64,000 bases of DNA from Leptolyngbyaceae cyanobacterium (GCA_036703985.1 DATNQN010000089.1:18111-82110); one strand, 5' to 3'; positions 17,586-26,083 are shown, counted from the stretch's first letter. Made by a program: numbers and translations. The notes: generated from the letters alone by a model not told the origin.

Positions 17586-17789
17586 TTATCGTCCCAAGCC
17601 TTGCCAGTCTACTTTGAAACCCTCAAGGATCAGTGAGGAGTTGTAGATCTGCAAAATAATTAACAAGAACACGAGAAATAGCACCATGAAAACACCCATG
17701 AGGGTAGTAGTGCCCCAACCAGGAGCAACCTTACCGTATTCTGAGTTCAGGGGTCTGAGGATATCTCCTAACCAAGTCCGTTGTGCCAT
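17586..17789 (-). CDS. psbH: Photosystem II protein PsbH
   Basis: The 67-residue PSII subunit H begins [20 protein letters not shown] and has a single transmembrane helix ([21 protein letters not shown], about residues 32-52). PsbH stabilises the CP47 side of PSII and QA-QB electron transfer. The usual start, length and lumenal tail are all present. psbN is divergent, 155 bp away. Confidence 0.98.
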   Translation of the reverse strand: MAQRTWLGDILRPLNSEYGKVAPGWGTTTLMGVFMVLFLVFLLIILQIYNSSLILEGFKVDWQGLGR

Positions 17790-17824
17790 AGGTCAAAAAT
17801 CAATCTCAAATAGTTATGTGTCCT

Positions 17825-17854
17825 GTGTTACACTGCGGCTGAAGCAGGTGTCAA
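17825..17854 (-). promoter_or_regulatory. Candidate psbH promoter
   Basis: On the minus strand a perfect -35 TTGACA (17854-17849) and TAACAC as -10 (17830-17825) are separated by 18 bp, 35 bp upstream of the ATG. Confidence 0.5.
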
Positions 17855-17882
17855 GTTATTCCACAGCTAGCGCTGAAGAATG

Positions 17883-17913
17883 TTGGCTATTTTGTAACTT
17901 TCCGTAATATTAT
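17883..17913 (+). promoter_or_regulatory. Candidate psbN promoter
   Basis: TTGGCT (17883-17888) and TATTAT (17908-17913) are spaced 19 bp apart, 31 bp before the psbN ATG. This is a weak match. Confidence 0.35.
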
Positions 17914-17944
17914 AAAGGAATAGAACTCATAATTTAGCACGCCT

Positions 17945-18076
17945 ATGGAACCTGCAACAGTTCTTAGCATTTGTATCGGCGCTGTCGTGATAGTAATTAC
18001 GGCCTTCTCTATTTATACTGCTTTTGGGCCTCCAGCCAAAGAATTAGCCGATCCTTTTGAAGATCATGAAGATTAA
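17945..18076 (+). CDS. psbN: PsbN, photosystem II assembly factor
   Basis: A 43-residue protein beginning MEPATVLSICIGAVVIVITA and ending FGPPAKELADPFEDHED, the canonical PsbN with one transmembrane helix (about residues 6-27). It is needed for repair and assembly of the PSII reaction centre. Divergence from psbH is the conserved cyanobacterial and plastid arrangement. It is shorter than the usual ORF cut-off. Confidence 0.97.
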   Translation: MEPATVLSICIGAVVIVITAFSIYTAFGPPAKELADPFEDHED

Positions 18077-18382
18077 TACCGCTTTCCCTTCAACTTGCAC
18101 CTAGATAGTTGGTAGGGGAGAGTGTTGTCGAAAGATCGTTGCTCTTGGTAAGGGATGATTTGTTAAATCAGTCTCTACGGCTGTGTTAGAACATAAAAAC
18201 AGTAGTTTTCATCGTTTATCTTTCAGCCTAGATGGTTCGTAGCCGCCAAAACTTAAAGTTTTATCAAAAAAGATGAAAATGTCCGGAGCGAGCTAGCTAC
18301 CAAAGGAAAGCAAACACAGGATGCTTTCATGGCCAGAGAGCATCTACGTGTTGGCCGATCCGCAATAAGGAAAATATTTCTG
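18077..18382. other. Leader region of the prefix peptide gene
   Basis: These 306 bp contain short hairpins (for example GATTT/AAATC near 18157) and no ORF. A long 5' leader is possible. The block GAATAGCCCTGGTAA, found before the two related genes downstream, is absent here. Confidence 0.4.
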
Positions 18383-18505
18383 ATGGAAGCCCTAGCCTAT
18401 ATCTACTCTGCTTTAACTTACGAGCAATTTTGCCGCCCTAAATCGATCGAGAAAAAAAGTAGCCCTGTTTACCTCGATCGACCTCCTTTGAAAAAAGTTT
18501 TCTAA
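18383..18505 (+). CDS. Prefix-only paralogue (40 residues) of the two following genes
   Basis: The frame encodes MEALAYIYSALTYEQFCRPK and on to LKKVF, a 40-residue peptide. It aligns with the N-termini of the proteins at 18778 (METLGYIYCAAAYEE) and 19875 (METLAYLHCASVYED). It stops at LKKVF, exactly where the others read KKFS and enter their signal sequence. No hydrophobic continuation is found in any frame after the stop. A hairpin terminator follows at 18552. It may be a stand-alone prefix peptide or the remnant of a third paralogue. AAGGAAAATATTTCTG before the ATG gives an acceptable Shine-Dalgarno. Confidence 0.6.
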   Translation: MEALAYIYSALTYEQFCRPKSIEKKSSPVYLDRPPLKKVF

Positions 18506-18551
18506 CTAAACGCTTCTCTTTTTTGCTTAAATGAATTTAATTTTTTTATGC

Positions 18552-18572
18552 CCGCCGATAGAGGCGGTTTTT
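18552..18572 (+). terminator. Terminator of the prefix peptide gene
   Basis: CCGCC-gatagag-GCGG-type stem (CCGCC pairs with GGCGG) followed by TTTTT, 47 bp after the stop at 18505. Confidence 0.65.
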
Positions 18573-18731
18573 CATAGGGAAATTTTTATTTGATAATTTT
18601 TTGCTCTCAAGCAGCGATTATTCTACATTTAGCAATAATAAATGAAATTATATTAAAAAATATAAATTTAAACACCCAAAGTTATAAAAAATCGTAGTCA
18701 AAGATTTAGAATGCTGTAGTTATTCGCCAAC

Positions 18732-18758
18732 AAGAATAGCCCTGGTAAACAATCCACA
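18732..18758 (+). promoter_or_regulatory. Conserved upstream block, copy 1
   Basis: AAGAATAGCCCTGGTAA then ACAATCCACA lies 20 bp before the ATG at 18778. It is nearly identical to the block at 19829-19855 before the next paralogue. Conservation in a noncoding position suggests a shared translational or transcriptional control element. Confidence 0.5.
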
Positions 18759-18777
18759 ATTAAGAGAATCTCTACAC

Positions 18778-19494
18778 ATGGAAACACTTGGCTATATCTA
18801 TTGTGCTGCTGCTTATGAAGAATCATCTCCGATTGAGTCAGTAGCTAGTATCGAGAAAGCTCGTGTATCTGACGGGCTGAATTGGAAAAAGTTCTCAATG
18901 CAGGCATGGTTTTACTTATTGCCTCTAGCGATCGTGTTAGGCATCTTTACCGTACCTCAAGAAGCGCAAGCTTATGTCAGGCATGGTAGCCGAGGCTATA
19001 AAGTGGTTAAAGTACAAAATCGCTTGAGAAGTCGAGGCTACTTCCCCAAATACGTACCTTCAACGGGTTATTACGGCCCTGTTACCAAAATTGGGGTGCG
19101 CTACTTTCAACGGCACGTCGGACTGAGGGCTGATGGTATCGTTGGCCCCAAAACAGCACGGGCGTTAGGTTTGCGCCATTATCGTCACGTCCGGAGATAC
19201 CGTAAGGTTTATGCTTGTTCTTGTTCCCCCTCCCACGTTCATCACAAGCATCATCACAAGCATCATCGTCGCCACCATCGCTATCATGGGCGGACGATCG
19301 CATTCCGCGACCGGGGTAATGATGTAGCATGGTTGCAAAAACGCCTGAAACGATCGGGCTATTTCTATAGCAAGCGTACTGGCTATTTCGGTACTCGTAC
19401 TGCGAATGCGGTGATCCGTTTCCAGAAAGCTAATGGATTGTATGTAGATGGTGTTGTAGGGCCGCGCACTCGTGCCGCACTGAGATATTACTAA
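18778..19494 (+). CDS. Exported protein with two peptidoglycan-binding domains and a His-rich linker
   Basis: A 238-residue protein. Residues 1-40 are a cytoplasmic-type prefix shared with the two neighbouring genes, and 42-65 form a signal sequence ending QEAQA. The first PG_binding_1 domain (about 68-132) has VKVQNRLRSRGYFP, TGYYGPVT and GIVGPKTARAL. Residues 146-172 form a Cys/His linker (CSCSPSHVHHKHHHKHH..., about 12 His). The second PG_binding_1 domain (about 174-236) repeats VAWLQKRLKRSGYF and TGYFGTRT. It probably binds the cell wall outside the plasma membrane. No hydrolase domain is present. The His cluster may bind metal. The long prefix before the signal peptide is unusual. Confidence 0.9.
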   Translation: METLGYIYCAAAYEESSPIESVASIEKARVSDGLNWKKFSMQAWFYLLPLAIVLGIFTVPQEAQAYVRHGSRGYKVVKVQNRLRSRGYFPKYVPSTGYYGPVTKIGVRYFQRHVGLRADGIVGPKTARALGLRHYRHVRRYRKVYACSCSPSHVHHKHHHKHHRRHHRYHGRTIAFRDRGNDVAWLQKRLKRSGYFYSKRTGYFGTRTANAVIRFQKANGLYVDGVVGPRTRAALRYY

Positions 19495-19552
19495 ACTAGC
19501 TAGCTGAAAATATAGCTGAACTTTCACAGTTTGCTAAAGTTTATTTTTAGAT

Positions 19553-19576
19553 CTCCCCTACAAGGGGAGGTTTTTA
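19553..19576 (+). terminator. Terminator after the peptidoglycan-binding gene
   Basis: CTCCCC (19553-19558) pairs with GGGGAG (19564-19569), followed by GTTTTTA. Confidence 0.8.
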
Positions 19577-19828
19577 TTTATACTTGTATTGTTAATTGTT
19601 TGACATTTTACAAATTAATTTTTTATTTCTGACGGGAGAAAATTAGTAAAGTTAAAAATGTCATTTCTGGTTGCACTAAATAAGACTTGTTACCTGACTA
19701 GTATTACCGGATAGGCTGGAAAACAGGTGTTATTCAATAATAAACTTCTGTTACAAAATATCAAGATAACTATAAAACACTTTTAGATAGCAGGAATTAA
19801 GTTAAAATTTTCTCGTTATTCTTTCTCA

Positions 19829-19855
19829 AAGAATAGCCCTGGTAAGAAATCCACA
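19829..19855 (+). promoter_or_regulatory. Conserved upstream block, copy 2
   Basis: AAGAATAGCCCTGGTAA then GAAATCCACA, 20 bp before the ATG at 19875. It differs from the copy at 18732-18758 by only a few bases. Confidence 0.5.
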
Positions 19856-19874
19856 CAAAAGGAAAGCTTCGCTT

Positions 19875-20270
19875 ATGGAAACGCTTGCCTATCTGCATTG
19901 TGCTTCAGTCTACGAAGACGTTCCCTCAGAGGACTTAGTTCCCAGTAACGATCGCCATCCCGTATTCGGGCTGAATGGCAAAAAGTTCTCTATTATGCTT
20001 AGTATTGCCCTTCTACCAATGGTTTTGGGCGCTACTGTTTTGGGAGGTGCTCAAGAAGCTCACGCTTATCGCGGCTGTGGTGGTGGAGGGTACTGTAAGG
20101 TATCCTATAAAGTTCGTTACAAAACCATCAAAAAAGTTCGTTACAAAACCATCAAAATTGTCCGTTACAAGCGGGTACCAGTTTATCGCAAGCGCTATCG
20201 CTGCGTGATTCCTGTTAAGTATTGCCATTGTTACACCAAATATAAGGTGGTTTATCGGCACTGGTACTAA
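19875..20270 (+). CDS. Small exported Lys/Tyr/Arg-rich repeat protein with the shared prefix
   Basis: A 131-residue protein. Residues 1-38 are the shared prefix (METLAYLHCASVYED...), 39-64 a signal sequence ending AQEAHA, then a Gly/Cys segment (CGGGGYC). A strongly basic C-terminus follows, built from KVRYKTIK units (two tandem copies encoded by an exact 24-bp DNA duplication, plus a diverged third, KIVRYKRV). Five Cys lie in the mature part. No family is recognised. The composition suggests a wall-associated or polyanion-binding protein. Confidence 0.8.
   Translation: METLAYLHCASVYEDVPSEDLVPSNDRHPVFGLNGKKFSIMLSIALLPMVLGATVLGGAQEAHAYRGCGGGGYCKVSYKVRYKTIKKVRYKTIKIVRYKRVPVYRKRYRCVIPVKYCHCYTKYKVVYRHWY
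20109..20156 (+). repeat. 24-bp tandem duplication inside the Lys/Tyr-rich gene
   Basis: AAAGTTCGTTACAAAACC-ATCAAA occurs twice in a row with period 24. In frame it encodes KVRYKTIK twice, and a diverged third unit follows. Confidence 0.85.
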
Positions 20271-20295
20271 TATTAGGGGCTTGAATTGAAAAAAT

Positions 20296-20331
20296 AGATA
20301 CCTTTTTTCTTGATTGAAAAAGGTATCTTTT
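20296..20331 (+). terminator. Terminator of the Lys/Tyr-rich gene
   Basis: AGATACCTTTTT pairs with AAAAAGGTATCT around a short loop and is followed by TTT. It is A/U-rich on both sides and could work in both directions. Confidence 0.7.
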
Positions 20332-20374
20332 GAAAAATTCACAGCGAAAGATTGTGGAAAATTAAAAATAAATA

Positions 20375-20412
20375 GGACACCAGCAAAAACTATAAAGCTT
20401 TTGCTGGTGTCC
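20375..20412 (-). terminator. Strong hairpin between convergent genes
   Basis: GGACACCAGCAAAA (20375-20388) pairs perfectly with TTTTGCTGGTGTCC (20399-20412). On the minus strand it follows the gene at 20453-20869, with a T/A-rich downstream run. Confidence 0.75.
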
Positions 20413-20452
20413 TTACTATTTAGACAACTTAGGAAACGAGCGTTCGGAAAAC

Positions 20453-20869
20453 TTAGATCGCGCCTTGTCCTTTAGGACGATAGTCATGTTCCATCGTCAG
20501 TTTTCCTTCTTCGTCTTCCTTCAAATTGCCTATTTCTTTCTGCCGTTGCTGGGTTTCGGCTTCTTCTTTTTCTCTTAAGTCACCGGGTTCGTTGATGTAC
20601 ATTTCCGGTTCGATGGCGTAGTTATTCAACAGACCTTCTTTGTCTACGGTGTAACCATCGGTGGTACGAATGCTTCCATCGTCTACATCATCGTTAGTTT
20701 TAGCTTCTTCTTCCCGTTCCATTGTGGGAACGGTTTTAAAGGTTTCCTTTTCCCGTTCTCTACGAGCCGCAGTTTCAGCGGGAACGATATGGGGATCGTA
20801 CTTATCTTCAGCAACTCGATCTGATGTATCGGCAGCAGATTGTATATTTTTCTTTATTTCCTTATCCAT
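20453..20869 (-). CDS. Small highly charged hydrophilic protein, unknown
   Basis: A 138-residue protein from the ATG at 20869. The open frame starts 21 codons earlier, but that extension is hydrophobic and unlike the rest. The product is rich in Glu, Lys, Asp and Arg, with almost no hydrophobic core (ARREREKETFKTVPTMEREEE, REKEEAETQQRQKE). It is probably disordered or a long helix. No family is recognised. The composition recalls stress-related hydrophilic proteins, but that is not evidence of function. Confidence 0.75.
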   Translation of the reverse strand: MDKEIKKNIQSAADTSDRVAEDKYDPHIVPAETAARREREKETFKTVPTMEREEEAKTNDDVDDGSIRTTDGYTVDKEGLLNNYAIEPEMYINEPGDLREKEEAETQQRQKEIGNLKEDEEGKLTMEHDYRPKGQGAI

Positions 20870-21578
20870 GATTAAAACCTCAAAAAATTTATCTGTTATA
20901 CCTAAGATTATCCGCAAGCTAAGCTCAGGCATAACTATCTTTAGTCTGAAGCTATGAGCGAGGTTTTCTCATCCTTTTGGCTAGTTATGAATGATTATTA
21001 GTTTATTGCTTGTTATTATTAGCTGTGATTAATTCTTAGGCTACCAATCTAATATGAGAAACTTTGGTAAGAGAGACCAGGAGTAAGCAAAGCAATTCCA
21101 TACCAGTTCCCTCAACACTGTCACATTTACGATCTTGGCTTCAGAGAGCAGGGGAAAGATAAGTAGCACCAACGCAGGTGAATCGATATTACAATCAGCG
21201 ATTTTTTGATTTTTGATTTTGTTAAATAAGGTTAGTTTATAACCTGAAAGTAATAGTAAATTAATACATCTATCAATTGATATATTTTATTTATTCATTT
21301 CATTGGTAATTACTTCAAAAGTTATAGAATAATTGATTAGTAACCTAAGCTGTTAGTAATGAGCTTAGGGGTTTTAGCTCTCCCTTTTTCCCCGCGCTGA
21401 AGCGCCGTTTCGCAAAAAAAAGAGGACTAAGAGATCTGGTTCACCCTTAACAAGGGGGATTAGGGGGGTCGCGTCCCTTATAACTAGCAACTTGTGTTAG
21501 GAAGCGTTTCCATGCCCGACACCCAAAAAAAACCATTTTCCATCCTAAATACGGACGAGCCGGATCGCCTGCAATTTG
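20870..21578. other. Intergenic region with a hairpin and short repeats
   Basis: These 709 bp contain no supported gene. A hairpin CCTAAGCT (21344-21351) with AGCTTAGG (21362-21369) is followed by GGTTTTAG and could terminate an unrecognised plus-strand transcript. A fragment of the AACAAGGGGGATTAGGGGG type that is common between cyanobacterial genes lies near 21450-21470. Confidence 0.5.
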
Positions 21579-22217
21579 CTATATTGGTTTAAACTTACTA
21601 TCGCTTTGAATGGTTAAGTATCCATCATCAAAACGTACTACGACAAATTTACTATTGATAGCACGTTCTACGATACCGATTTGATTGGTATATTTCCAAC
21701 CTTCAATTAAGCAAATAACTCGGTCTTGCGAGGAAAAACGAGATTCTCCATACTGCTTTTTGCCACCTTTATCTAAAATCCGCAGCTGTCTTTCTTCTTC
21801 TGCTTGTTGCATTCTTCCCTTGAGTTGTTCTACCGTAATTCCCATAAGCTCTGCATCAGCAGCTAATTGTGCTTCTCTTCTTTGTTGCTGTAGACGCTGT
21901 TGTTTTAATGCTTCCTCTTGCTTATGTTTTTGTAATTCATCAAATGCTTCTTTAGCCATTTCATCACCTGTGGCGGCTAGTTTCTTCAAAGCATAAAAAG
22001 CTGTCGAACTGGTTTTTCGTCCTCTACCGGAAGCGGCGTGTTTGAGGGTGGAAATTGCTTGAGAATTTCCTGCTCCTATTTCACCAAGTCGTTCCAAAAT
22101 AGCTACACCTGCAAAATCATAATTACCCCAATTTTGCCACCATTCATATAACTCTAGTAAAGAGCAAACAGATGATTCTTGTTGAGCTAAGCTTGGTATT
22201 GAGTGTTCGTAATCCAT
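21579..22217 (-). CDS. Unknown protein: helical repeat, coiled coil and small C-terminal barrel
   Basis: A 212-residue protein. Residues about 35-90 look like HEAT-type helices (GVAILERLGEIGAGNSQAISTLKHA, then SSTAFYALKKLAATGDEMAKEAF). Residues about 92-145 form a Gln/Glu-rich coiled coil (HKQEEALKQQRLQQQRREAQ). Residues about 155-212 read like an SH3-like barrel (RVICLIEGWKYTNQIGIVER, VVVRFDDGYLTIQ). No family is recognised. A scaffolding role is possible. Confidence 0.75.
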   Translation of the reverse strand: MDYEHSIPSLAQQESSVCSLLELYEWWQNWGNYDFAGVAILERLGEIGAGNSQAISTLKHAASGRGRKTSSTAFYALKKLAATGDEMAKEAFDELQKHKQEEALKQQRLQQQRREAQLAADAELMGITVEQLKGRMQQAEEERQLRILDKGGKKQYGESRFSSQDRVICLIEGWKYTNQIGIVERAINSKFVVVRFDDGYLTIQSDSKFKPI

Positions 22218-22554
22218 TGGCGACGATCGTTTTTGATGGGTAGGGTATGGGTGAAGAAGAATCTAGAATAAACTTCTTGCAAAAGTGTCAAATATTGTTT
22301 TTACCACAGATAAACACAGATAAACACAGATGTAGCGATAGCCTTGGCGTAAGCTAGATAAATGATATTGATGGAATATCGACTTTTGCAAGAGGTCTAC
22401 TGAATGTCACTAAGTTTAGTCTGGGAAAGCGTGCCATTCGGGTCTAGGATTAAGAACGTTTAACCTCTTTTGGCTATTGCTATACTTGATAAGGTTTGGG
22501 TTTTAATTAGCAATTAGCGGAAAAATTGTGGTAAACTGAGGAATAAAGTCCTCA
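22218..22554. other. Intergenic region with a candidate inverted-repeat element
   Basis: These 337 bp hold the candidate element at 22271-22398 and a small ACAGATAAAC direct repeat near 22305-22330. No ORF. Confidence 0.5.
22271..22398. mobile_element. Candidate MITE with TTGCAAAAGT inverted repeats
   Basis: The left arm AACTTCTTGCAAAAGTGTC and the complement of the right arm (ACCTCTTGCAAAAGTCGATA) share a TCTTGCAAAAGT core and continue into AATATT. They frame about 128 bp without coding capacity. The core resembles IS ends I have seen in filamentous cyanobacteria, so this may be a non-autonomous remnant. Confidence 0.4.
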
Positions 22555-25500
22555 CTACGAACGATTTTTTTGGTGGGAATTATCGATTACTTGAAAAGTG
22601 ATGATTTTCCACGGTAAAATTTTCAATTGTTCGGGCATATCGACGGGGCGTTCTAATAAGTCAACCGATCGGACGATTTGCAAATTCAAATCACTTTTTA
22701 GATTGAACTCTGTTTCTTCTCCGCGACACTCATAACATCGCAATATCCAATGATGGGGAGAATCTTCCGATCGCTTAAACGCCATCAATATTAAATTTTC
22801 TGACGATAAATCTAATAATTGACCGATTGGTGGTAGTGAGATTTGATTTAAGTTGGTTGAACGGATCGGCAAGATTGGTTGCAGGGGTAGATTTAATTCG
22901 GATCCGTGTCGGACGGTATTGCACGATCGCCAATTGCCATCGTGAGGATAGAGGGCGTAGGTAAATTGGTGAAAACCTCGATCGGCTGACGGGTCAGGCC
23001 AATTAGGACTTCTTAATAAGGTTAAGCGTAATCGATCGGGTTGGGCGTCGTAACCGTACTTGCCATCATTTAATATGCTGACGCCACAATTCTCACCACT
23101 TAAATCTGCCCAACGTAGGGCGGGTACTTCCCATTTGGCTTTTTCGGCTGGGGTTTGGGGTTGGGTGGTGCGATCGATCGCGCCGCAGGGAATTTCGTAG
23201 GTAGCAAAATCGGCGGTGAAGTTAAACGGAAAAGCAGCTTTTACTAATACGTGGGATTCTTGCCAGTTGACGGTCGTGCAGATTTTCAAGATTGGCGATC
23301 GCGCATCTAATACGTAATCTTGACAAAATTCCGATTCACCGATTTGGCGGACTACTCGCAAACGTTGTTGCACTTCTCCTTTATATATCCATTCAATTGA
23401 TGTTAATTCAGGGGTGGGTAAAGGATGTTCTGCATATTTGGGGTCGATATTCCACGCATCCCAATATTGTCCGCTATCTTGAAATGCTTGGAGTTGATTT
23501 GCTTCTTGTTGATGCAGGATTTCTTGATGATTTGTTTTATCGAAAAGGCGAGATATATTACCAGTTTGCGGGTTGACTTTTACCAGGATCAATTCATTCT
23601 CTAAAATCCAATCTTTTTCGTTCAAACTATCTTTTTGGACAAATTCTCGATTTTGTACTAATATAGATGTGTTATTATTGCTATTCTTATTGGCTTTTCC
23701 AGGAATTTCCTCTCTCAACGACGTATTTTCAAGGGTTTCAGGATTTAGAGGACTTAACCAGAACAGGCGATAACCTACAGACGGCACACTATTTGCGACG
23801 AAAAGCAGGGTGTTACGAACGGAATTTGTTATAGGTTCGTCGGATGAAGCATTATTTATGCTAATCAGAGAAGGGAAATCCAGGGGAGTAGTTGATGATA
23901 TTTGTTGACTGAGGATGGGGTTTCCTTCCCAGTCGCAAACTTGCCAGGGGTCGGAGTTGGGTAAGTTTACAGCAACAACTTGCGATCGCTCCCAGTTCGA
24001 TGGGTTGAAAACGACGATCGGGAAAGCGTTGGGGTGGGGTGCTGGGGGAAGCGCAATTTGAGATGCGATCGCGTTCAGCGATTTGTGTAAAATTTGGGCA
24101 CCGACTCGTTCCACTGCTTGCCAATCTTCATTCGCATCGACGAACACTTCTGGAATCGAGGTTCCGGGCAAGATATCGTGAAATTGATTGAAAAGTAACT
24201 TCTTCCAACTTTCCTCTAATTCCATTTGCGGATAAGTTACTTTCGCAGAGATGGCAGCGAGACTGGCGAACAATTCCGCTTGGTACAGCAATCCTTCAGA
24301 GCGACGATTGTAACGCTTTTGGTCGGCGTGGGTGGTATAGCAACCGCGATGAAATTCCAGATAAAGTTCGTCATCCCAAATCGGAATCGGCAATTGGCGA
24401 TCGCGTGCCAACTGTTCGATGTTCTGCAAATAATTTTCCGCTGTAGTAAATTCCAATTGCGGGAAGAAAGGAGATTTTTGCCAGCGATTCGCCACTTCCA
24501 ACATATCGCGGGTAGGGCCGCCACCCCGATCGCCTACGCCCGGTAACCAAAGCGCATTTGCTAAATTAGTTTTGCTCTGCCAATCGACAGCGTAATTTGC
24601 CATTTTGATCGGGTCGATATCTTCGCCAATTAAGGCAGACATCAAACTGAAGATTTGACTGCCGTCGGGCGATCGCCACCAGAAAAAGCCATAAGGAAAT
24701 TTCGTCGTGTCGTTCCAAGACAACTTTTGGGTAACGAAATATTCGATGCCGCCGAGTTGGAGAAATTGGGGGAGGGTAGCGCAGAAACCAAAAGTATCGG
24801 GAACCCAAGCAACTTTCGTTATTTGATGAAATTTTTCTTTGACGTAGCGCTGACCGTAAAGGATTTGGCGGACGATCGATTCGCCATCAATTAAATTTAA
24901 ATCCGGTTCGATCCACATTCCGCCGACGATTTCCCAACGTCCGGTTTTGACTTGATTTTGAATTGCCGCAAATAAGTCCGGGCGATGTTCTTCCATCCAA
25001 GCGTACAAAGCGGGAGTGGAATGACAGAAAATCAAATCGGGAAATTCTCGTTGTAATTTTAAAGCTGACTCGAAAGTGCGTTGGGCAGCGATCCAAGTTT
25101 CCTTCACAGGCCACAACCAAGCCATATCTAAATGAGCGTGACCTAATAAAAAGATTTTCGATTGGCGAGCGGGAATTTGAGAAAGCAGATTTTGGCGTAA
25201 GTGGGAGAGGGAGATATTGAATTTCGTGACATCGGGGAGAGATGACCGATCGATATTCGCGATCGCATTTTCCAAAATATCTAATTTGGCGATATCGAAA
25301 GCTTTTAAATAACTATGTAAGACGGCTAACTCGTTAGCGACAAAACCAGGTTCTGGGTATCGGTCGTCGTTCGATTCATATATTAATAGAGAACGCATCA
25401 GAGCACCGCGATCGTGACCGGGACTCACCAAGCGCAAAGCTACCAAAATTTCCGATTCAGGCGTGACGGATGAACTCAACAAGATGCGCGTGAAATAATC

Positions 25501-25854
25501 AAATAAATCTCCCGTTTGCACCAATTCGCCGTTAACGAAAATCTGTACGTCTTCCGCCCACCAAGTTAACGCCAACCGCAACGTCAAACCTGCAACCGGA
25601 TAATTACATCTATATATATAGTGGGGAATGACAATTTTTTGTACCAGCCATTGTACCTGCTTTCCCGATGACCAAATAATCTGTTTTTTCTCATTCAATT
25701 CAACAATCGGCCACTCGTCCCACCGATCGGTTTGCCAAATTGCAGATAAAGGTAAGTCACCCGAATGATATCGCCAATTTGACAGCACATCCAACTGAGT
25801 GAGTTGGCGAAGTTTTTCTATTTCTAAGTCAATTGCGTTCTGCTCGGCTGTCAT
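22555..25854 (-). CDS. Alpha-mannosidase, glycoside hydrolase family 38
   Basis: A 1099-residue GH38 enzyme that hydrolyses alpha-mannosides with retention. An N-terminal beta domain is followed by LLGHAHLDMAWLWPVKET (residues 236-253, with the metal-binding HxD), VGGMWIEPDLNLIDGES (nucleophile Asp318), AWVPDTFGFCATLPQFLQ and NQFHDILPGTSIPEV, all hallmark motifs. The long C-terminal part contains the GH38C beta domains. No signal peptide is visible, so it is cytoplasmic, like Ams1-type and bacterial relatives. It stands alone. The substrate could be glycoprotein or glycolipid mannose. Confidence 0.95.
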   Translation of the reverse strand: MTAEQNAIDLEIEKLRQLTQLDVLSNWRYHSGDLPLSAIWQTDRWDEWPIVELNEKKQIIWSSGKQVQWLVQKIVIPHYIYRCNYPVAGLTLRLALTWWAEDVQIFVNGELVQTGDLFDYFTRILLSSSVTPESEILVALRLVSPGHDRGALMRSLLIYESNDDRYPEPGFVANELAVLHSYLKAFDIAKLDILENAIANIDRSSLPDVTKFNISLSHLRQNLLSQIPARQSKIFLLGHAHLDMAWLWPVKETWIAAQRTFESALKLQREFPDLIFCHSTPALYAWMEEHRPDLFAAIQNQVKTGRWEIVGGMWIEPDLNLIDGESIVRQILYGQRYVKEKFHQITKVAWVPDTFGFCATLPQFLQLGGIEYFVTQKLSWNDTTKFPYGFFWWRSPDGSQIFSLMSALIGEDIDPIKMANYAVDWQSKTNLANALWLPGVGDRGGGPTRDMLEVANRWQKSPFFPQLEFTTAENYLQNIEQLARDRQLPIPIWDDELYLEFHRGCYTTHADQKRYNRRSEGLLYQAELFASLAAISAKVTYPQMELEESWKKLLFNQFHDILPGTSIPEVFVDANEDWQAVERVGAQILHKSLNAIASQIALPPAPHPNAFPIVVFNPSNWERSQVVAVNLPNSDPWQVCDWEGNPILSQQISSTTPLDFPSLISINNASSDEPITNSVRNTLLFVANSVPSVGYRLFWLSPLNPETLENTSLREEIPGKANKNSNNNTSILVQNREFVQKDSLNEKDWILENELILVKVNPQTGNISRLFDKTNHQEILHQQEANQLQAFQDSGQYWDAWNIDPKYAEHPLPTPELTSIEWIYKGEVQQRLRVVRQIGESEFCQDYVLDARSPILKICTTVNWQESHVLVKAAFPFNFTADFATYEIPCGAIDRTTQPQTPAEKAKWEVPALRWADLSGENCGVSILNDGKYGYDAQPDRLRLTLLRSPNWPDPSADRGFHQFTYALYPHDGNWRSCNTVRHGSELNLPLQPILPIRSTNLNQISLPPIGQLLDLSSENLILMAFKRSEDSPHHWILRCYECRGEETEFNLKSDLNLQIVRSVDLLERPVDMPEQLKILPWKIITFQVIDNSHQKNRS

Positions 25855-25871
25855 CGGTTAGAAAATATTGT

Positions 25872-26010
25872 TATGTTGAGTCAGAATTCAGGAGTCAGGA
25901 GTCAGGATTCAGGATTCAGGAGTCGGAATTTAGGAGTCAGTATTCAGGAGTTACAAAATTTCCCCTTCCCCTTTCCCTTTCCCCTTTCCCTAGCCCCTAA
26001 AATTTTCATC
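25872..26010. repeat. Low-complexity repeats (ATTCAGGAGTCAG and C/T-rich)
   Basis: ATTCAGGAGTCAGGAGTCAGG-type units are repeated about five times with variation. A CCCCTTCCCCTTTCCC tract follows. A second short run of ATTCAGGAGTCAGGAGTCAG occurs at about 27912-27935. Confidence 0.7.
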
Positions 26011-26083
26011 AACCAGGGTGTTTTGAAGATAAAATAAAGACCTTACCGTTTTCATATTAGCTGCCTTTCCCTGAGAACTGATT

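Larger units (their letters stand above)
19498..19874. other. Intergenic region between two prefix-sharing genes
   Basis: These 377 bp hold the terminator at 19553-19576 and the conserved block at 19829-19855. The middle is AT-rich without an ORF. Confidence 0.5.

Noticed and set aside
25872..25950. Possible CRISPR-like array (ATTCAGGAGTCAG units)
   Set aside because: Units are imperfect and adjoin with no spacers of regular length; this is a simple tandem repeat.
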